64,000 bases of DNA from Flavobacterium sp. UBA5153 (lineage in GTDB: Bacteria > Bacteroidota > Bacteroidia > Flavobacteriales > Flavobacteriaceae). Below the pieces are notes generated by a model. That model worked only from the letters and a program-made list of their open reading frames with translations, made no database searches and was not told the DNA's origin. Location of the stretch: assembly GCA_002413745.1 (NCBI GenBank), contig DHXP01000003.1, positions 92,657 to 156,656 of the forward strand. Direction: 5' to 3'. A program made the translations under genes and the position numbers. Of the stretch, positions 18,264 through 27,249 are shown in pieces. The stretch's first letter is position 1. Each line of letters starts with the position of its first letter.

Positions 18264-18318
18264 AATCTACGAAAACATAAATATTCGTTAAAATTTCAAA
18301 AAAAAACAAAAAATAGCA

Positions 18319-19296
18319 ATGTCACAAGTTGAACCAATTTTACAAGAAAATAAAAATCGTTTCGTAATTTTCCCTATCAAACACCACGATATTTGGGAAT
18401 TTTACAAAAAAACAGAAGCCAGTATCTGGACTGCCGAAGAAATTGATTTGGCGCAAGATTTGAATGATTGGAACAATAAATTAAGTGAAGACGAAAAATA
18501 TTTTGTTAAACATATTCTTGCCTTTTTTGCAGCTTCCGACGGAATTGTTAACGAAAATTTAGCCCAAAATTTCATCAACGAAGTGCAATATGCCGAGGCA
18601 AAATTTTTCTATGGTTTCCAAATTATGATGGAAAACATTCATAGCGAAACCTATTCGCTTTTGATCGATACTTATGTTAAGGACGAAGCCGAAAAAGACG
18701 AATTGTTTACCGCAATTGAAGTTTTCCCGGCGATTAAGAAAAAAGCGGATTGGGCTTTGAAATGGATTGAATCTGAATCTTTTGCCGAAAGATTGGTTGC
18801 CTTTGCTGCGGTTGAAGGTATTTTCTTTTCGGGAAGTTTTTGCTCCATTTTTTGGTTGAAAAAAAGAGGATTGATGCCTGGACTTACCTTTTCCAATGAA
18901 TTAATTTCTCGAGACGAAGGAGTTCATTGTGATTTTGCGGTGCATTTGCACAACCATCATTTGATTCATAAAGTACCAAAAGCAAGAATCAGAGAAATTA
19001 TTGTTGACGCATTGAATATCGAAAGAGAATTCATAACCGAATCGATTCCGGTGAGTTTGATTGGAATGAACGCCGTTTTAATGACGCAATATTTAGAGTT
19101 TGTAACCGACAGATTATTGGTAGAATTAGGTTGCAAAAGAGAATACAACACGCCGAATCCTTTTGATTTTATGGATATGATTTCGCTTCAGGGAAAAACA
19201 AATTTCTTTGAAAAGAAAGTGGCCGAATATCAAAAAACGGGGGTGATGAATACTGATTCTGATGCACAGAAAATTAGCTTTGACGCTGATTTTTAA
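18319..19296 (+). CDS. nrdB: Ribonucleoside-diphosphate reductase subunit beta, class Ia
   Basis: Radical-generating small subunit of aerobic ribonucleotide reductase, 325 residues. The di-iron ligands can be placed on the E. coli pattern: Asp74, Glu105 and His108 in ENIHSETY, Glu166 in [10 protein letters not shown], and Glu200/His203 in RDEGVHCDF. The radical tyrosine is Tyr112, so this is a tyrosyl-radical enzyme rather than a radical-less variant. nrdA follows 292 bp downstream, with copies of a dispersed repeat in the gap. The two may be separately or jointly transcribed. Confidence 0.96.
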   Translation: MSQVEPILQENKNRFVIFPIKHHDIWEFYKKTEASIWTAEEIDLAQDLNDWNNKLSEDEKYFVKHILAFFAASDGIVNENLAQNFINEVQYAEAKFFYGFQIMMENIHSETYSLLIDTYVKDEAEKDELFTAIEVFPAIKKKADWALKWIESESFAERLVAFAAVEGIFFSGSFCSIFWLKKRGLMPGLTFSNELISRDEGVHCDFAVHLHNHHLIHKVPKARIREIIVDALNIEREFITESIPVSLIGMNAVLMTQYLEFVTDRLLVELGCKREYNTPNPFDFMDMISLQGKTNFFEKKVAEYQKTGVMNTDSDAQKISFDADF

Positions 19297-19301
19297 TATT
19301 T

Positions 19302-19493
19302 TTTCGCCACAAAGACGCTAAGTCACAAAGAAAAAAGTGGCTTATTTAATCAGAAAAAAATAAAAAGCTTTGTGGTTTTTTGTTTTTATGGAAAAATGGA
19401 CAAAGAATGTCAAAAAAAACTTTGTGCCTTAGAGTCTTCGTGGCAAAAATCACAAATACCAAAACCCAAAAACTTTGTGTCTTTGTGGCAAAA
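19302..19493. repeat. Three copies of the CTTCGTGGCAAA repeat between nrdB and nrdA
   Basis: Copies: 19302-19330 (inverted, TTTCGCCACAAAGACGC and following), 19417-19448 (with GTCTTCGTGGCAAAA) and 19470-19493 (AACTTTGTGTCTTTGTGGC). The first and the later two are in opposite orientation and can pair across the gap. The same family occurs at 30157, 55057, 55549 and 55610. Confidence 0.8.
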
Positions 19494-19588
19494 TAATCAC
19501 AACGAATACCGGGATTAGCTTCCCAAAAATAAACACAAATACACCAAAATAGAGAAGGGATTGTCTATTTTAAAAAAAAAGTAAGCTT

Positions 19589-21982
19589 ATGTACGTAGTA
19601 AAAAGAGATGGCCACAAAGAGCCAGTAATGTTCGATAAGATTACGGATAGAATAAAAAAATTGTGTTACGGACTGAATGGGTTGGTTGATCCCGTGAAAG
19701 TGGCGATGCGTGTAATTGAAGGTTTGTATGACGGAGTTTCGACTTCGGAATTAGACAATCTTGCCGCCGAAACTGCGGCTTCAATGACGATTGCTCATCC
19801 TGATTATGCACAATTGGCGGCGCGAATTGCGATTTCCAACTTGCATTCCAATACCAAAAAATCATTCTCGGAAACAATGAACGAAATGTTTCATTACATC
19901 AATCCGAGAAACGGTCAGGAAGCACCATTGCTTTCGGAAGAAGTGCATAAAGTGATTATGGAAAATGCCGAATTCCTGGATTCGCACATTATATATAACC
20001 GAGATTTCAACTATGATTATTTTGGTTTCAAGACTTTGGAACGCTCTTATTTGTTGAGAATAAACGGAAAAATAGCGGAACGTCCGCAACATATGTTGAT
20101 GCGTGTTTCGGTTGGAATTCACCTGAACGATTTGGAATCGGTGATAGAAACCTACGACTTGATGTCGAAGAAATTCTTCACTCACGCCACGCCAACATTG
20201 TTCAACGCAGGAACTCCAAAACCTCAAATGTCCTCTTGTTTCCTTTTGGCAATGCAAGACGACAGCATCGACGGGATTTATGACACACTGAAACAAACGG
20301 CCAAAATCTCGCAATCGGCAGGTGGAGTTGGACTTTCGATTCACAACGTTCGTGCGACGGATTCTTATATTCGTGGCACCAACGGGACTTCGAACGGAAT
20401 TGTTCCAATGTTGAAAGTTTTCAACGATACGGCTCGTTATGTGGATCAAGGCGGTGGAAAACGCAAAGGAAGTTTTGCGATTTACATCGAAACTTGGCAC
20501 GCCGATATTTTTGACTTCTTGGATTTGAAAAAGAATACCGGAAAAGAAGAAATGCGCGCCAGAGATTTATTTTTTGCGATGTGGACATCGGATTTGTTTA
20601 TGAAACGTGTGCAGGAAGACAGTTATTGGACATTGATGTGTCCTAACGAATGTCCAGGTTTGTACGACGTTTACGGCGAAGAATTTGAAACGATGTACAT
20701 TGATTACGAAACTCGTGGAAAAGGCAGAAAAACCATCAAAGCTCGCGAATTGTGGGAGAAAATTTTGGAATCCCAGATCGAGACCGGAACGCCCTATATG
20801 TTGTACAAAGATGCAGCGAACAGAAAATCGAACCAGAAAAATCTTGGCACCATTCGTTCATCGAATTTGTGTACTGAAATTATGGAATTTACTTCCAAAG
20901 ACGAAATTGCAGTTTGTAATCTAGCGTCTATTTCGTTGCCAATGTTTGTGGAGAACGGAAAATTTGACCACAAATTATTGTACAACGTGACCAAACGAGT
21001 TACGAGAAACTTGAACAAAGTAATCGACAGGAATTATTATCCGGTGGTAGAAGCCCAAAATTCAAATATGCGTCATCGTCCTGTGGGTCTTGGAGTTCAA
21101 GGTCTTGCTGATGCTTTTATCCTATTGCGTTTGCCTTTTACCAGCGATGAAGCCAAGAAATTAAATCAAGAAATTTTTGAAACATTATACTTTGCAGCCG
21201 TAACTTCTTCGATGGAAATGGCAAAAGAGGAAGGGCCTTATTCCACTTTTAAAGGTTCGCCAATTTCGCAAGGAGAATTCCAACACAATCTTTGGGGATT
21301 GAAAGATGAAGAACTTTCCGGTCGTTGGGATTGGGGTTCATTGAGGAAAGAAGTGATGGAACACGGTGTGAGAAATTCACTTTTGGTGGCGCCAATGCCA
21401 ACTGCCTCGACTTCACAAATCCTTGGGAACAACGAAGCTTTCGAACCATACACTTCAAATATTTATACAAGACGTGTGCTTTCGGGCGAATTTATCGTGG
21501 TAAACAAACATTTACTCGAAGATTTAGTGAAATTGGGTTTATGGAACGAAGATTTAAAACAAGATTTGATGAGAAAGAACGGTTCAGTTCAGGATCTTAA
21601 TATTCCGCAGGATTTGAAGGAATTGTACAAAACCGTTTGGGAAATGTCAATGAAAGACATTATCGATATGTCCCGTCAAAGAGGTTATTTTGTAGATCAA
21701 TCACAATCCTTGAACTTGTTTATGCAAGATGCCAATTATTCGAAATTAACATCGATGCACTTCTATGCTTGGCAATCTGGATTGAAAACCGGAATGTATT
21801 ATTTGAGAACAAAATCAGCGGTCGACGCGATTAAATTTACCTTGAACAACGACAAAAAAGCAGAACCAATTCCTGTTGCAGTTGAAGTCCAAACGCAAGA
21901 AATGACCGCCGAAGAATACAGAGCAATGATTGAATTGGCAAAAAATGCCGGTCCGGAAGATTGCGAAATGTGTGGAAGTTAA
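19589..21982 (+). CDS. nrdA: Ribonucleoside-diphosphate reductase subunit alpha, class Ia
   Basis: Catalytic large subunit that reduces ribonucleotides to deoxyribonucleotides, 797 residues. The N-terminus carries an ATP-cone ([17 protein letters not shown]), which senses ATP/dATP. Active-site cysteines are visible in SSCFLLAMQ (about residue 217) and [11 protein letters not shown] (about 428). The C-terminal CEMCGS is the redox pair that takes electrons from thioredoxin. The length is normal. It pairs with nrdB upstream; a hairpin terminator at 22005 closes the unit. Confidence 0.96.
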   Translation: MYVVKRDGHKEPVMFDKITDRIKKLCYGLNGLVDPVKVAMRVIEGLYDGVSTSELDNLAAETAASMTIAHPDYAQLAARIAISNLHSNTKKSFSETMNEMFHYINPRNGQEAPLLSEEVHKVIMENAEFLDSHIIYNRDFNYDYFGFKTLERSYLLRINGKIAERPQHMLMRVSVGIHLNDLESVIETYDLMSKKFFTHATPTLFNAGTPKPQMSSCFLLAMQDDSIDGIYDTLKQTAKISQSAGGVGLSIHNVRATDSYIRGTNGTSNGIVPMLKVFNDTARYVDQGGGKRKGSFAIYIETWHADIFDFLDLKKNTGKEEMRARDLFFAMWTSDLFMKRVQEDSYWTLMCPNECPGLYDVYGEEFETMYIDYETRGKGRKTIKARELWEKILESQIETGTPYMLYKDAANRKSNQKNLGTIRSSNLCTEIMEFTSKDEIAVCNLASISLPMFVENGKFDHKLLYNVTKRVTRNLNKVIDRNYYPVVEAQNSNMRHRPVGLGVQGLADAFILLRLPFTSDEAKKLNQEIFETLYFAAVTSSMEMAKEEGPYSTFKGSPISQGEFQHNLWGLKDEELSGRWDWGSLRKEVMEHGVRNSLLVAPMPTASTSQILGNNEAFEPYTSNIYTRRVLSGEFIVVNKHLLEDLVKLGLWNEDLKQDLMRKNGSVQDLNIPQDLKELYKTVWEMSMKDIIDMSRQRGYFVDQSQSLNLFMQDANYSKLTSMHFYAWQSGLKTGMYYLRTKSAVDAIKFTLNNDKKAEPIPVAVEVQTQEMTAEEYRAMIELAKNAGPEDCEMCGS

Positions 21983-22004
21983 TTAGATATATGAAGTACG
22001 ATAG

Positions 22005-22040
22005 AAACCCTTGCAGCAATGTTAGGGTTTTTTTGTTTTT
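22005..22040 (+). terminator. Rho-independent terminator after nrdA
   Basis: The stem AAACCCT (22005-22011) pairs with AGGGTTT (22024-22030) and is followed by a T-rich run. Confidence 0.8.
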
Positions 22041-22050
22041 AAATGAATAA

Positions 22051-22071
22051 CCCCGAAGCTCTGCTTCGGGG
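22051..22071. terminator. Second hairpin between nrdA and phoU paralog
   Basis: Perfect 9-bp hairpin CCCCGAAGC-tct-GCTTCGGGG. It may end the convergent minus-strand phoU transcript; the flanking T-run is weak on that strand, so it may instead be a dispersed palindrome. Confidence 0.45.
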
Positions 22072-22159
22072 AATTCTTTTGAGTAAAAAGTCAAACCTCT
22101 ATATTTTTAAACTTACACACTTTTTAGGATAGTGTCGGTTTAAATATTCCAGCCTCCAT

Positions 22160-22834
22160 TTATTCGTTTAAATGCTTATCCTCAAATTTTTCGTGTTTGA
22201 TTATTTTGGCATTTACCATGAAATGAACATATTCGGCAATATTTGTGCAATGTTTGGCTATGCGTTCTAAGTGTTTCAATACAATAACAAGATTTGTTCC
22301 TGACACAACGGTTTTAGAATGCAACCTCATCTCTGCAATAATATCAAGTACAGTTGCATCACTTTTGATTTGAATTTTATTATTTAAAATAAAAATTTCT
22401 TCAATTATCTTTTCATCACGCGTCAAGAAACTTTCATTAGTTTTCATTAAAATAATCTCAATATTTTTAGCCAATTCGGCTATTTCAAACTTGGCAATTA
22501 AATCGTGCTTGTCTTTAATGCTTTTAGACCTTTTTATAACGCTAACGGCCAAATCACCAATTCGTTCTATCTCATTACTAATTTGCAAAGACGCCATAAT
22601 AAAACGTAAGTCTGATGCGACAGGCTGGTATAAGGCAAAAATACTTTGACAAATTTCGTCGATTTTTACGTCTAATTTATCAATTTTGATTTCTGTTTTC
22701 TTTACTTCTTTCCCTTCAATAGGTTCCGAAAGAAGTGCTTTAACTGATTCGCTAACTTGGATTTCAGCCAAACTGCCAATTTTTATGATTACATTTTTTA
22801 ATTTTTCTAATTCTATTTCAAAGTGTGTTGTCAT
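22160..22834 (-). CDS. PhoU family protein (second copy)
   Basis: A 224-residue PhoU-type protein with two repeats. Conserved helices appear in ALYQPVASDLRFIMASLQISNEIERIGDLAV and in LIVILKHLERIAKHCTNIAEY, each with the E-R-I motif that binds metal in the family. It is encoded downstream of the porin, sensor kinase and response regulator genes on the same strand, separated from the porin gene by about 540 bp that include a terminator. Likely role: tuning the PhoR-like sensor, distinct from the pst operon PhoU at 1304-1981. The division of labour is inference. Confidence 0.88.
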   Translation of the reverse strand: MTTHFEIELEKLKNVIIKIGSLAEIQVSESVKALLSEPIEGKEVKKTEIKIDKLDVKIDEICQSIFALYQPVASDLRFIMASLQISNEIERIGDLAVSVIKRSKSIKDKHDLIAKFEIAELAKNIEIILMKTNESFLTRDEKIIEEIFILNNKIQIKSDATVLDIIAEMRLHSKTVVSGTNLVIVLKHLERIAKHCTNIAEYVHFMVNAKIIKHEKFEDKHLNE

Positions 22835-23272
22835 ATTTTTTCTATTTAAATATTTAAAATTGAATAATTAAAAGATTGAACAATTAAAATAGGATTTGAT
22901 CAAATCATCCCTATTCAACCTTTTGTATCCGAATCTAGCCGTGATGCAATTTTCGGTTTATTTTTGTTCCCGTTTTGTAAATATAGTATTTGTTTTGCCA
23001 ATTTCTATTAGTTTGCCAAAAATAAAAGAAGGCTGTATAATCACTTGTTCTTGCGGCTTGTTGCCTATTATGCGAAACAATAATTGTGGCATATTGTTCT
23101 TTTGGTTAGATCCTGGCCTAATTCTTCCTTTTCTTTTTCCATCTCATTCGAGTAGAACAAAGTTTGAAAGAGATTTGTCTTGAAATACCAAACGATGGCA
23201 CAACAGTTATCAATGTTCCAATATCGAATATTACTTTTTTAACCTACAAACAATTGCCCCCCTTATAAACAA
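22835..23272. other. Noncoding stretch between phoU paralog and porin terminator
   Basis: About 440 bp without a supported gene. A 95-codon frame at 22896-23183 on the plus strand has no recognisable protein features and poor flavobacterial codon style. No repeat family member was noticed. Confidence 0.4.
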
Positions 23273-23326
23273 TATAAAAAATCAGGTTGTCATAATTTAG
23301 TTAAAACTAAAGTGACAACCTGATTT
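23273..23326 (-). terminator. Strong terminator hairpin of the porin gene
   Basis: A 14-bp perfect stem AAATCAGGTTGTCA (23279-23292) / TGACAACCTGATTT (23313-23326), with an inner TTTAGTT/AACTAAA stem. On the minus strand it is followed by a T-run, 45 bp beyond the porin stop. Confidence 0.85.
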
Positions 23327-23370
23327 AACAGTTTAAAAAATAGTAGCTATTTTTAGAAACCCTAAAACTA

Positions 23371-24384
23371 TTATAAATTAAATTCTGCGTTTATGAAGAT
23401 TTTTGATTGATCAGTCAAAGCAGCTTGAGCAAAATTATAACCTTGATAATTAAGAGCCAATTTCAATCCTTTTACCGGAGCATATTGCAAACCTGCAATG
23501 ATTAAATTACCGTCTTTAGCTGAATTCCAAGCTGTTGCAGCACCTGCTAAAGTATTTGATTTCATTTGATCAAAACGAGCCAACACTTCAAATTTCTTGT
23601 TTATTACATAAGTAGAATAGAATGAAACTCCATTTAATTTATGATCAACCGATGGAGTTGCATAAGCTGTTCCATTATTTAATTTATTGTATTCTGCACC
23701 AATTCTAAAATCAGCTGCTTTATAACCTGCAAATAATGCCATACTTGTAATCGCTTTTGAACCAGTTGTAGGTTGGTTATCAAAATATATTTTGGTGATT
23801 AATCCTTTTATAGGAGTAAAAACTAAACTACCACCAATTTTTTGATTACCATTAGTATCTTGAACGCTTTTGTAACCTTCACCATTAACTATAAGGAAGT
23901 TAAATTTTAAAGTTTTGGCAAGACTGAATTCAGCGTTAATACCTAAATCAGCACTACTTCCTAAACCATTTTGGTCATCAAATGTTTTGTATAAATAACG
24001 GTAACCCCAAAAATCTTCTTGATCGTTAAATTGTTTTAAACCAATCATACCCATACTTAATTTTACACCAGAAGCTACTTTCCAATCCAATTGTGCTGCT
24101 TTTAAATAAGCTGTATAAGCACCAGTTCCAGCTGTATTATTTCCTACATCAAAAGTAACTTTAGCTGAAATTTTGTCGTTAAAATTATAATTATATCCAA
24201 AATAAGCTCGATCTAGTGCAAAAGCACTTTTTTTAGTGACATTAGGAGTGAAATCATAATTGTAATTCCAGAATACTTTAAAAAGCGGAGAACCACTAGG
24301 TACAAAATCTTTATTAGCTGTTTGAGCCATCATAGACAATGATGCAATAAAGAGGATACTTAAAAATAAGAATTGTTTTTTCAT
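23371..24384 (-). CDS. Porin, phosphate-selective O/P type
   Basis: Outer-membrane beta-barrel of 337 residues with a signal peptide (MKKQFLFLSILFIASLSMMAQ) and alternating strands throughout, ending in FINAEFNL with a terminal aromatic-containing strand. The pattern (SALFAL-DRAYFGYNYNF, later GLQYAPVKGLKLALNYQGY) matches OprO/OprP-like porins. Its location next to a PhoB/PhoR-like pair and a PhoU gene supports a role in phosphate or anion entry. A PHO-box-like direct repeat lies just before its promoter box. Substrate preference is inference. Confidence 0.82.
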   Translation of the reverse strand: MKKQFLFLSILFIASLSMMAQTANKDFVPSGSPLFKVFWNYNYDFTPNVTKKSAFALDRAYFGYNYNFNDKISAKVTFDVGNNTAGTGAYTAYLKAAQLDWKVASGVKLSMGMIGLKQFNDQEDFWGYRYLYKTFDDQNGLGSSADLGINAEFSLAKTLKFNFLIVNGEGYKSVQDTNGNQKIGGSLVFTPIKGLITKIYFDNQPTTGSKAITSMALFAGYKAADFRIGAEYNKLNNGTAYATPSVDHKLNGVSFYSTYVINKKFEVLARFDQMKSNTLAGAATAWNSAKDGNLIIAGLQYAPVKGLKLALNYQGYNFAQAALTDQSKIFINAEFNL

Positions 24385-24412
24385 GTTGTTTATTTTATAA
24401 ATTTTATTGGTG

Positions 24413-24446
24413 CAAAGATGAAACAGCCATGTTAACCTAACGTTAA
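24413..24446 (-). promoter_or_regulatory. Candidate PHO box and -7 box of the porin gene
   Basis: On the minus strand the 7-mers TTAACGT and TTAACAT (24446-24429) are separated by 4 bp, an 11-bp period as in known PHO boxes. Eight bases further is CATCTTTG (24420-24413), one base off TAnnTTTG. The geometry fits activation by the neighbouring PhoB-like regulator. Confidence 0.45.
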
Positions 24447-24554
24447 GAAGATATTATCTTGTCAAGAAATAATTGTTACTCCAATGTTATTATGTAAAGT
24501 CTCTTATTTAGGTTTTAAACTCAGGAGCTACATTAACAAACAACGTTCAAGGAT

Positions 24555-25625
24555 TTATAAGGTATGATGTTTTTTTGCCTTTTCCATAGTAAAAGAAAAC
24601 TCGGAACCAATCCCAAACTCACTCTCTACATATATCTTTTCCTCGTGGGCTTCGATAATATGTTTTACAATAGCCAGTCCTAATCCTGAACCCCCTTCAG
24701 CTCTGGAACCACTTTTGTTTACCCGGTAAAACCGTTCAAAAAGCCTCGGGATGTTTTGTTTTTCTATGCCTTCGCCATTATCGCTTATTCGAACCAAAAC
24801 TTTTTTGTCTGTCAAATTAACAACCCCAACTTCCGTCAGGCCTCCTTCTTTGCCATATTTTATAGAGTTTACAATCAAATTCTCAATTACTTGTTGGATT
24901 TTATCTTTATCGGCTTTTACAAAAATGGGCTGAATATGATAATTCTCGAATGCCAGCGTTATTTTCTTTTTATCAGCTTTCATTTCTAATAAATCAAAAA
25001 CATTCTGAATTAATTCCACAATGTCAAATTCAGAAAAATCCAGATTCAAATCCCCCACTTCAAGTTTGGTAATCATATCTAAATCTTCTACAATGTAGAT
25101 TAATCGTTCCACTCCTTTTTCGGCACGTTTCAAGTATTTTTTTCGAACGTTTTTATCGTCCATGGCTCCATCCAGAAGTGTAGACAAATAGCCTTGCACG
25201 GTAAATAAGGGCGTTTTTAATTCATGGGAAACGTTACCTAAAAATTCTCTTCGGTATTCTTCCCGAACTTTCAGCATTTCGATTTCCAGTTTTTTGTCGG
25301 TGGCAAACTTTTTTACTTCTCGGGTCAACGCTTCCATATCGGTTGTTATGGGCTGATTTATAAAAGTACTGGATTCGAGTAACGATATATCGTCATAGAT
25401 TTTTTTTACACGCCTATAAATAAAACGTTCCACCCGATATTGTAAAACTATGAATGAAAAAATGTAAATTATAAGAATAAAGACAATCCCAAATAATAAT
25501 AAACTCTGTGGCGTAAACTTGAAAATCATGGCCGCCAGCATCATTACAAATACCGTAGCAAAAACACTGATGTATAAAGCTGATTTTACGGCAAACTTAT
25601 AGGTTTTTTTAAAACTAATTTTCAT
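24555..25625 (-). CDS. Sensor histidine kinase, PhoR-like
   Basis: Membrane histidine kinase of 356 residues. Two transmembrane segments lie near residues 14-34 and 42-62 with almost no periplasmic loop. A coiled linker follows, then the phosphoacceptor motif FLGNVSHELKTPL (His134) and an HATPase domain with NLIVNSIKYG, DNGEGI and GSGLGLAIV. The short periplasmic part suggests it senses through partners, as PhoR does through Pst/PhoU. It lies 85 bp downstream of the response regulator gene and upstream of a porin gene. The link to phosphate comes from that context. Confidence 0.88.
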   Translation of the reverse strand: MKISFKKTYKFAVKSALYISVFATVFVMMLAAMIFKFTPQSLLLFGIVFILIIYIFSFIVLQYRVERFIYRRVKKIYDDISLLESSTFINQPITTDMEALTREVKKFATDKKLEIEMLKVREEYRREFLGNVSHELKTPLFTVQGYLSTLLDGAMDDKNVRKKYLKRAEKGVERLIYIVEDLDMITKLEVGDLNLDFSEFDIVELIQNVFDLLEMKADKKKITLAFENYHIQPIFVKADKDKIQQVIENLIVNSIKYGKEGGLTEVGVVNLTDKKVLVRISDNGEGIEKQNIPRLFERFYRVNKSGSRAEGGSGLGLAIVKHIIEAHEEKIYVESEFGIGSEFSFTMEKAKKHHTL

Positions 25626-25710
25626 CTGTTTTTATTATGGATTCTTTATTGTAAAAAGACAGAATAAATGGCATCCCCTTTCTAAAATTAAAAATTTAAG
25701 CGAGTAACTT

Positions 25711-26394
25711 TTAAACTTCAAATTTATATCCTACTCCTTTTATAGTTTTAAAAAAATCTTCGCCGATTTTTTCTCTTAATTTCCTAATATGAACATCAAT
25801 CGTTCTTCCGCCAACAATGACTTCATTGCCCCAGACTTTATCTAAAATTTCATCGCGTTTGAATACTTTTCCGGGTTTTGAAGCCAATAAGTAGAATAAT
25901 TCAAATTCTTTTCGGGGTAATGCTATTACGATGTTGTCTTTTATTATTTTATATTCTTCTCTATTTATTTCGATTCCGCCCACATTTAGGGTTTCGCTAT
26001 TTTTTTCTTGTTCTTTCAATCTTCGTAACAATGCCTTTACTTTACTAACCAATAATTTTGGTTTTATTGGTTTTGTAATATAGTCATCGGCACCGGCGTC
26101 AAAACCGGCCACTTGCGAATAATCTTCGCTTCTTGCGGTCAAAAAAGTAATGATAACATTATTCAATTCCGGAATTTTTCTAATATTTTCACAAGCTTCC
26201 ATTCCATCCATTTCAGGCATCATTACATCCATGATGATTAGATCTGGCAATTCTTTTTTGGCTTTTATTATCGCTTCTTTCCCGTTTGCCGCCGTAACAA
26301 TTTGATACCCTTCTTGCGCAAGGTTATACCCAACAATTTCCAAGATATCCGGCTCATCATCAACCAATAAAATTTTTGTATTTCTTTTTTTCAT
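25711..26394 (-). CDS. OmpR/PhoB-family response regulator
   Basis: Transcription factor of 227 residues: receiver domain (Asp12-Asp13, phospho-acceptor Asp56 in PDLIIMDVMMPEMDG) and a C-terminal winged helix (RKEFELFYLLASKPGKVFKRDEIL, then VDVHIRKLREKIG-type wing as seen in GGRTIDVHIRKLREKIG). It precedes the PhoR-like kinase gene and would be its partner. It probably controls the porin and pst genes. The upstream gap contains a 28-bp palindrome but no clear -7 box. Confidence 0.9.
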   Translation of the reverse strand: MKKRNTKILLVDDEPDILEIVGYNLAQEGYQIVTAANGKEAIIKAKKELPDLIIMDVMMPEMDGMEACENIRKIPELNNVIITFLTARSEDYSQVAGFDAGADDYITKPIKPKLLVSKVKALLRRLKEQEKNSETLNVGGIEINREEYKIIKDNIVIALPRKEFELFYLLASKPGKVFKRDEILDKVWGNEVIVGGRTIDVHIRKLREKIGEDFFKTIKGVGYKFEV

Positions 26395-26773
26395 TTTAGA
26401 AAATTAAGTATTTGCGATTGTAAATATAAATATAAAACAATCCAGTGACAAGTCTTCGCCGAAATTAATAAGTTAACTATTTAGTAATGCGTTAAAAACA
26501 AATTGGTAACATTGCCGTGGTTTAAATCCTGTTTTTATTAAAAAAAAGTAATTTTTTTATCAATATCACCCTCTTTTTCCGTTGTTTATTTGATTTAAAA
26601 AACGATATGATTTTATTCCGAAATTTCGGAATAAAATTGTTTTATGGGAGTCTAAATTTATCTCTGTTTTTAGTTAATTTTTTGATAAATAACCTACTGT
26701 AACGCATTTTTACATCTTTTGGTATATCAATTGAAATGTTTTTTCATATCTTTACTACTCCAAATCGAAACTG
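26395..26773. other. Divergent intergenic region with a 28-bp perfect palindrome
   Basis: Separates the response regulator gene (minus) from the T9SS-sorted protein gene (plus). At 26610-26637 there is a perfect palindrome with half-site ATTTTATTCCGAAA. A one-off -7 box TATCTTTA precedes the plus-strand gene. No coding potential is seen. Confidence 0.6.
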
Positions 26774-27112
26774 ATGGCAAAAAACTACTTTTATATTACT
26801 ATTTTATTGGGTTTTTTCTTTACTGTGAGCGTCTCGTCCCAAGAGATAAAGCAACAAACAAAACTCCAAGAAACCGCTACTATTGAGGGGCTAAGCTTGT
26901 ATCCAAACCCTGTGAGTAATGGCAGAGTGTACATTACTTCAAAAAATGACTTAGATAAAGAAATAATTGTCTTTGATGTTTTAGGGAAAAAAGTGCTTCA
27001 AACCATGCTTAGTTCAAAAGAATTGAATATTTCAAACCTTATTTCCGGCGTATATATCATAAAAATTAACGAAAATGACGCATCGGCCACCAGAAAACTA
27101 ATTGTAAGATAA
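26774..27112 (+). CDS. Very small T9SS-sorted secreted protein
   Basis: A 112-residue protein made of a signal peptide (about residues 1-23, ending VSSQE), a short spacer and a type A T9SS C-terminal sorting domain. The sorting domain begins with LYPNPVSNG (42-50), followed by IIVFDVLGKKVLQ and ISGVYIIKINENDASATRKLIV. Such domains normally sit behind large cargo, which is then attached or released at the surface. Here the cargo part is only about 15-20 residues. It could be a remnant of a larger gene, or a small surface protein in its own right. Confidence 0.85.
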   Translation: MAKNYFYITILLGFFFTVSVSSQEIKQQTKLQETATIEGLSLYPNPVSNGRVYITSKNDLDKEIIVFDVLGKKVLQTMLSSKELNISNLISGVYIIKINENDASATRKLIVR

Positions 27113-27138
27113 CAAACCCTTCATGTAAATAACTCGAA

Positions 27139-27170
27139 AGCTCCAATTGATGTTGGGGCTTTTTTTATTT
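27139..27170 (+). terminator. Rho-independent terminator after the T9SS-sorted protein
   Basis: The stem AGCTCCAA (27139-27146) pairs with TTGGGGCT (27153-27160), with one G-U pair, and is followed by a T-run. Confidence 0.8.
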
Positions 27171-27171
27171 T

Positions 27172-27216
27172 AAACCCGTTTAGTCCCGAAGTCTTGGGAT
27201 AAACGCTGAAAGGGTT
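27172..27216. repeat. Imperfect hairpin repeat AAACCCGTTTAGTCCC
   Basis: Outer AAACCC/GGGTT and inner GTTTAGTCCC/GGGATAAAC arms fold into one imperfect hairpin. The outer bases recall, but do not match, the AACCCGTTGGGTGTAATT ends found at 11404 and 63672. Confidence 0.5.
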
Positions 27217-27228
27217 GCTAAATATTTA

Positions 27229-27236
27229 TACCTTTG
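27229..27236 (+). promoter_or_regulatory. TAnnTTTG -7 box for the acyltransferase gene
   Basis: TACCTTTG, ending 13 bp before the TTG start at 27250, so the leader is very short. Confidence 0.6.
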
Positions 27237-27249
27237 TAAAAAATAATTC

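Noticed and set aside
20202-20500. Minus-strand open frames inside nrdA (up to 212 codons)
   Set aside because: They are antisense shadows of a well-conserved gene and have no family signature.
22896-23183. 95-codon open frame between phoU paralog and porin
   Set aside because: It lacks a promoter box, a recognisable domain and flavobacterial codon style, and is cysteine/leucine rich as in chance frames.
27172-27216. Third copy of the AACCCGTTGGGTGTAATT element end
   Set aside because: Only AAACCCGTT matches; the rest differs and folds on itself, so it is treated as another repeat.
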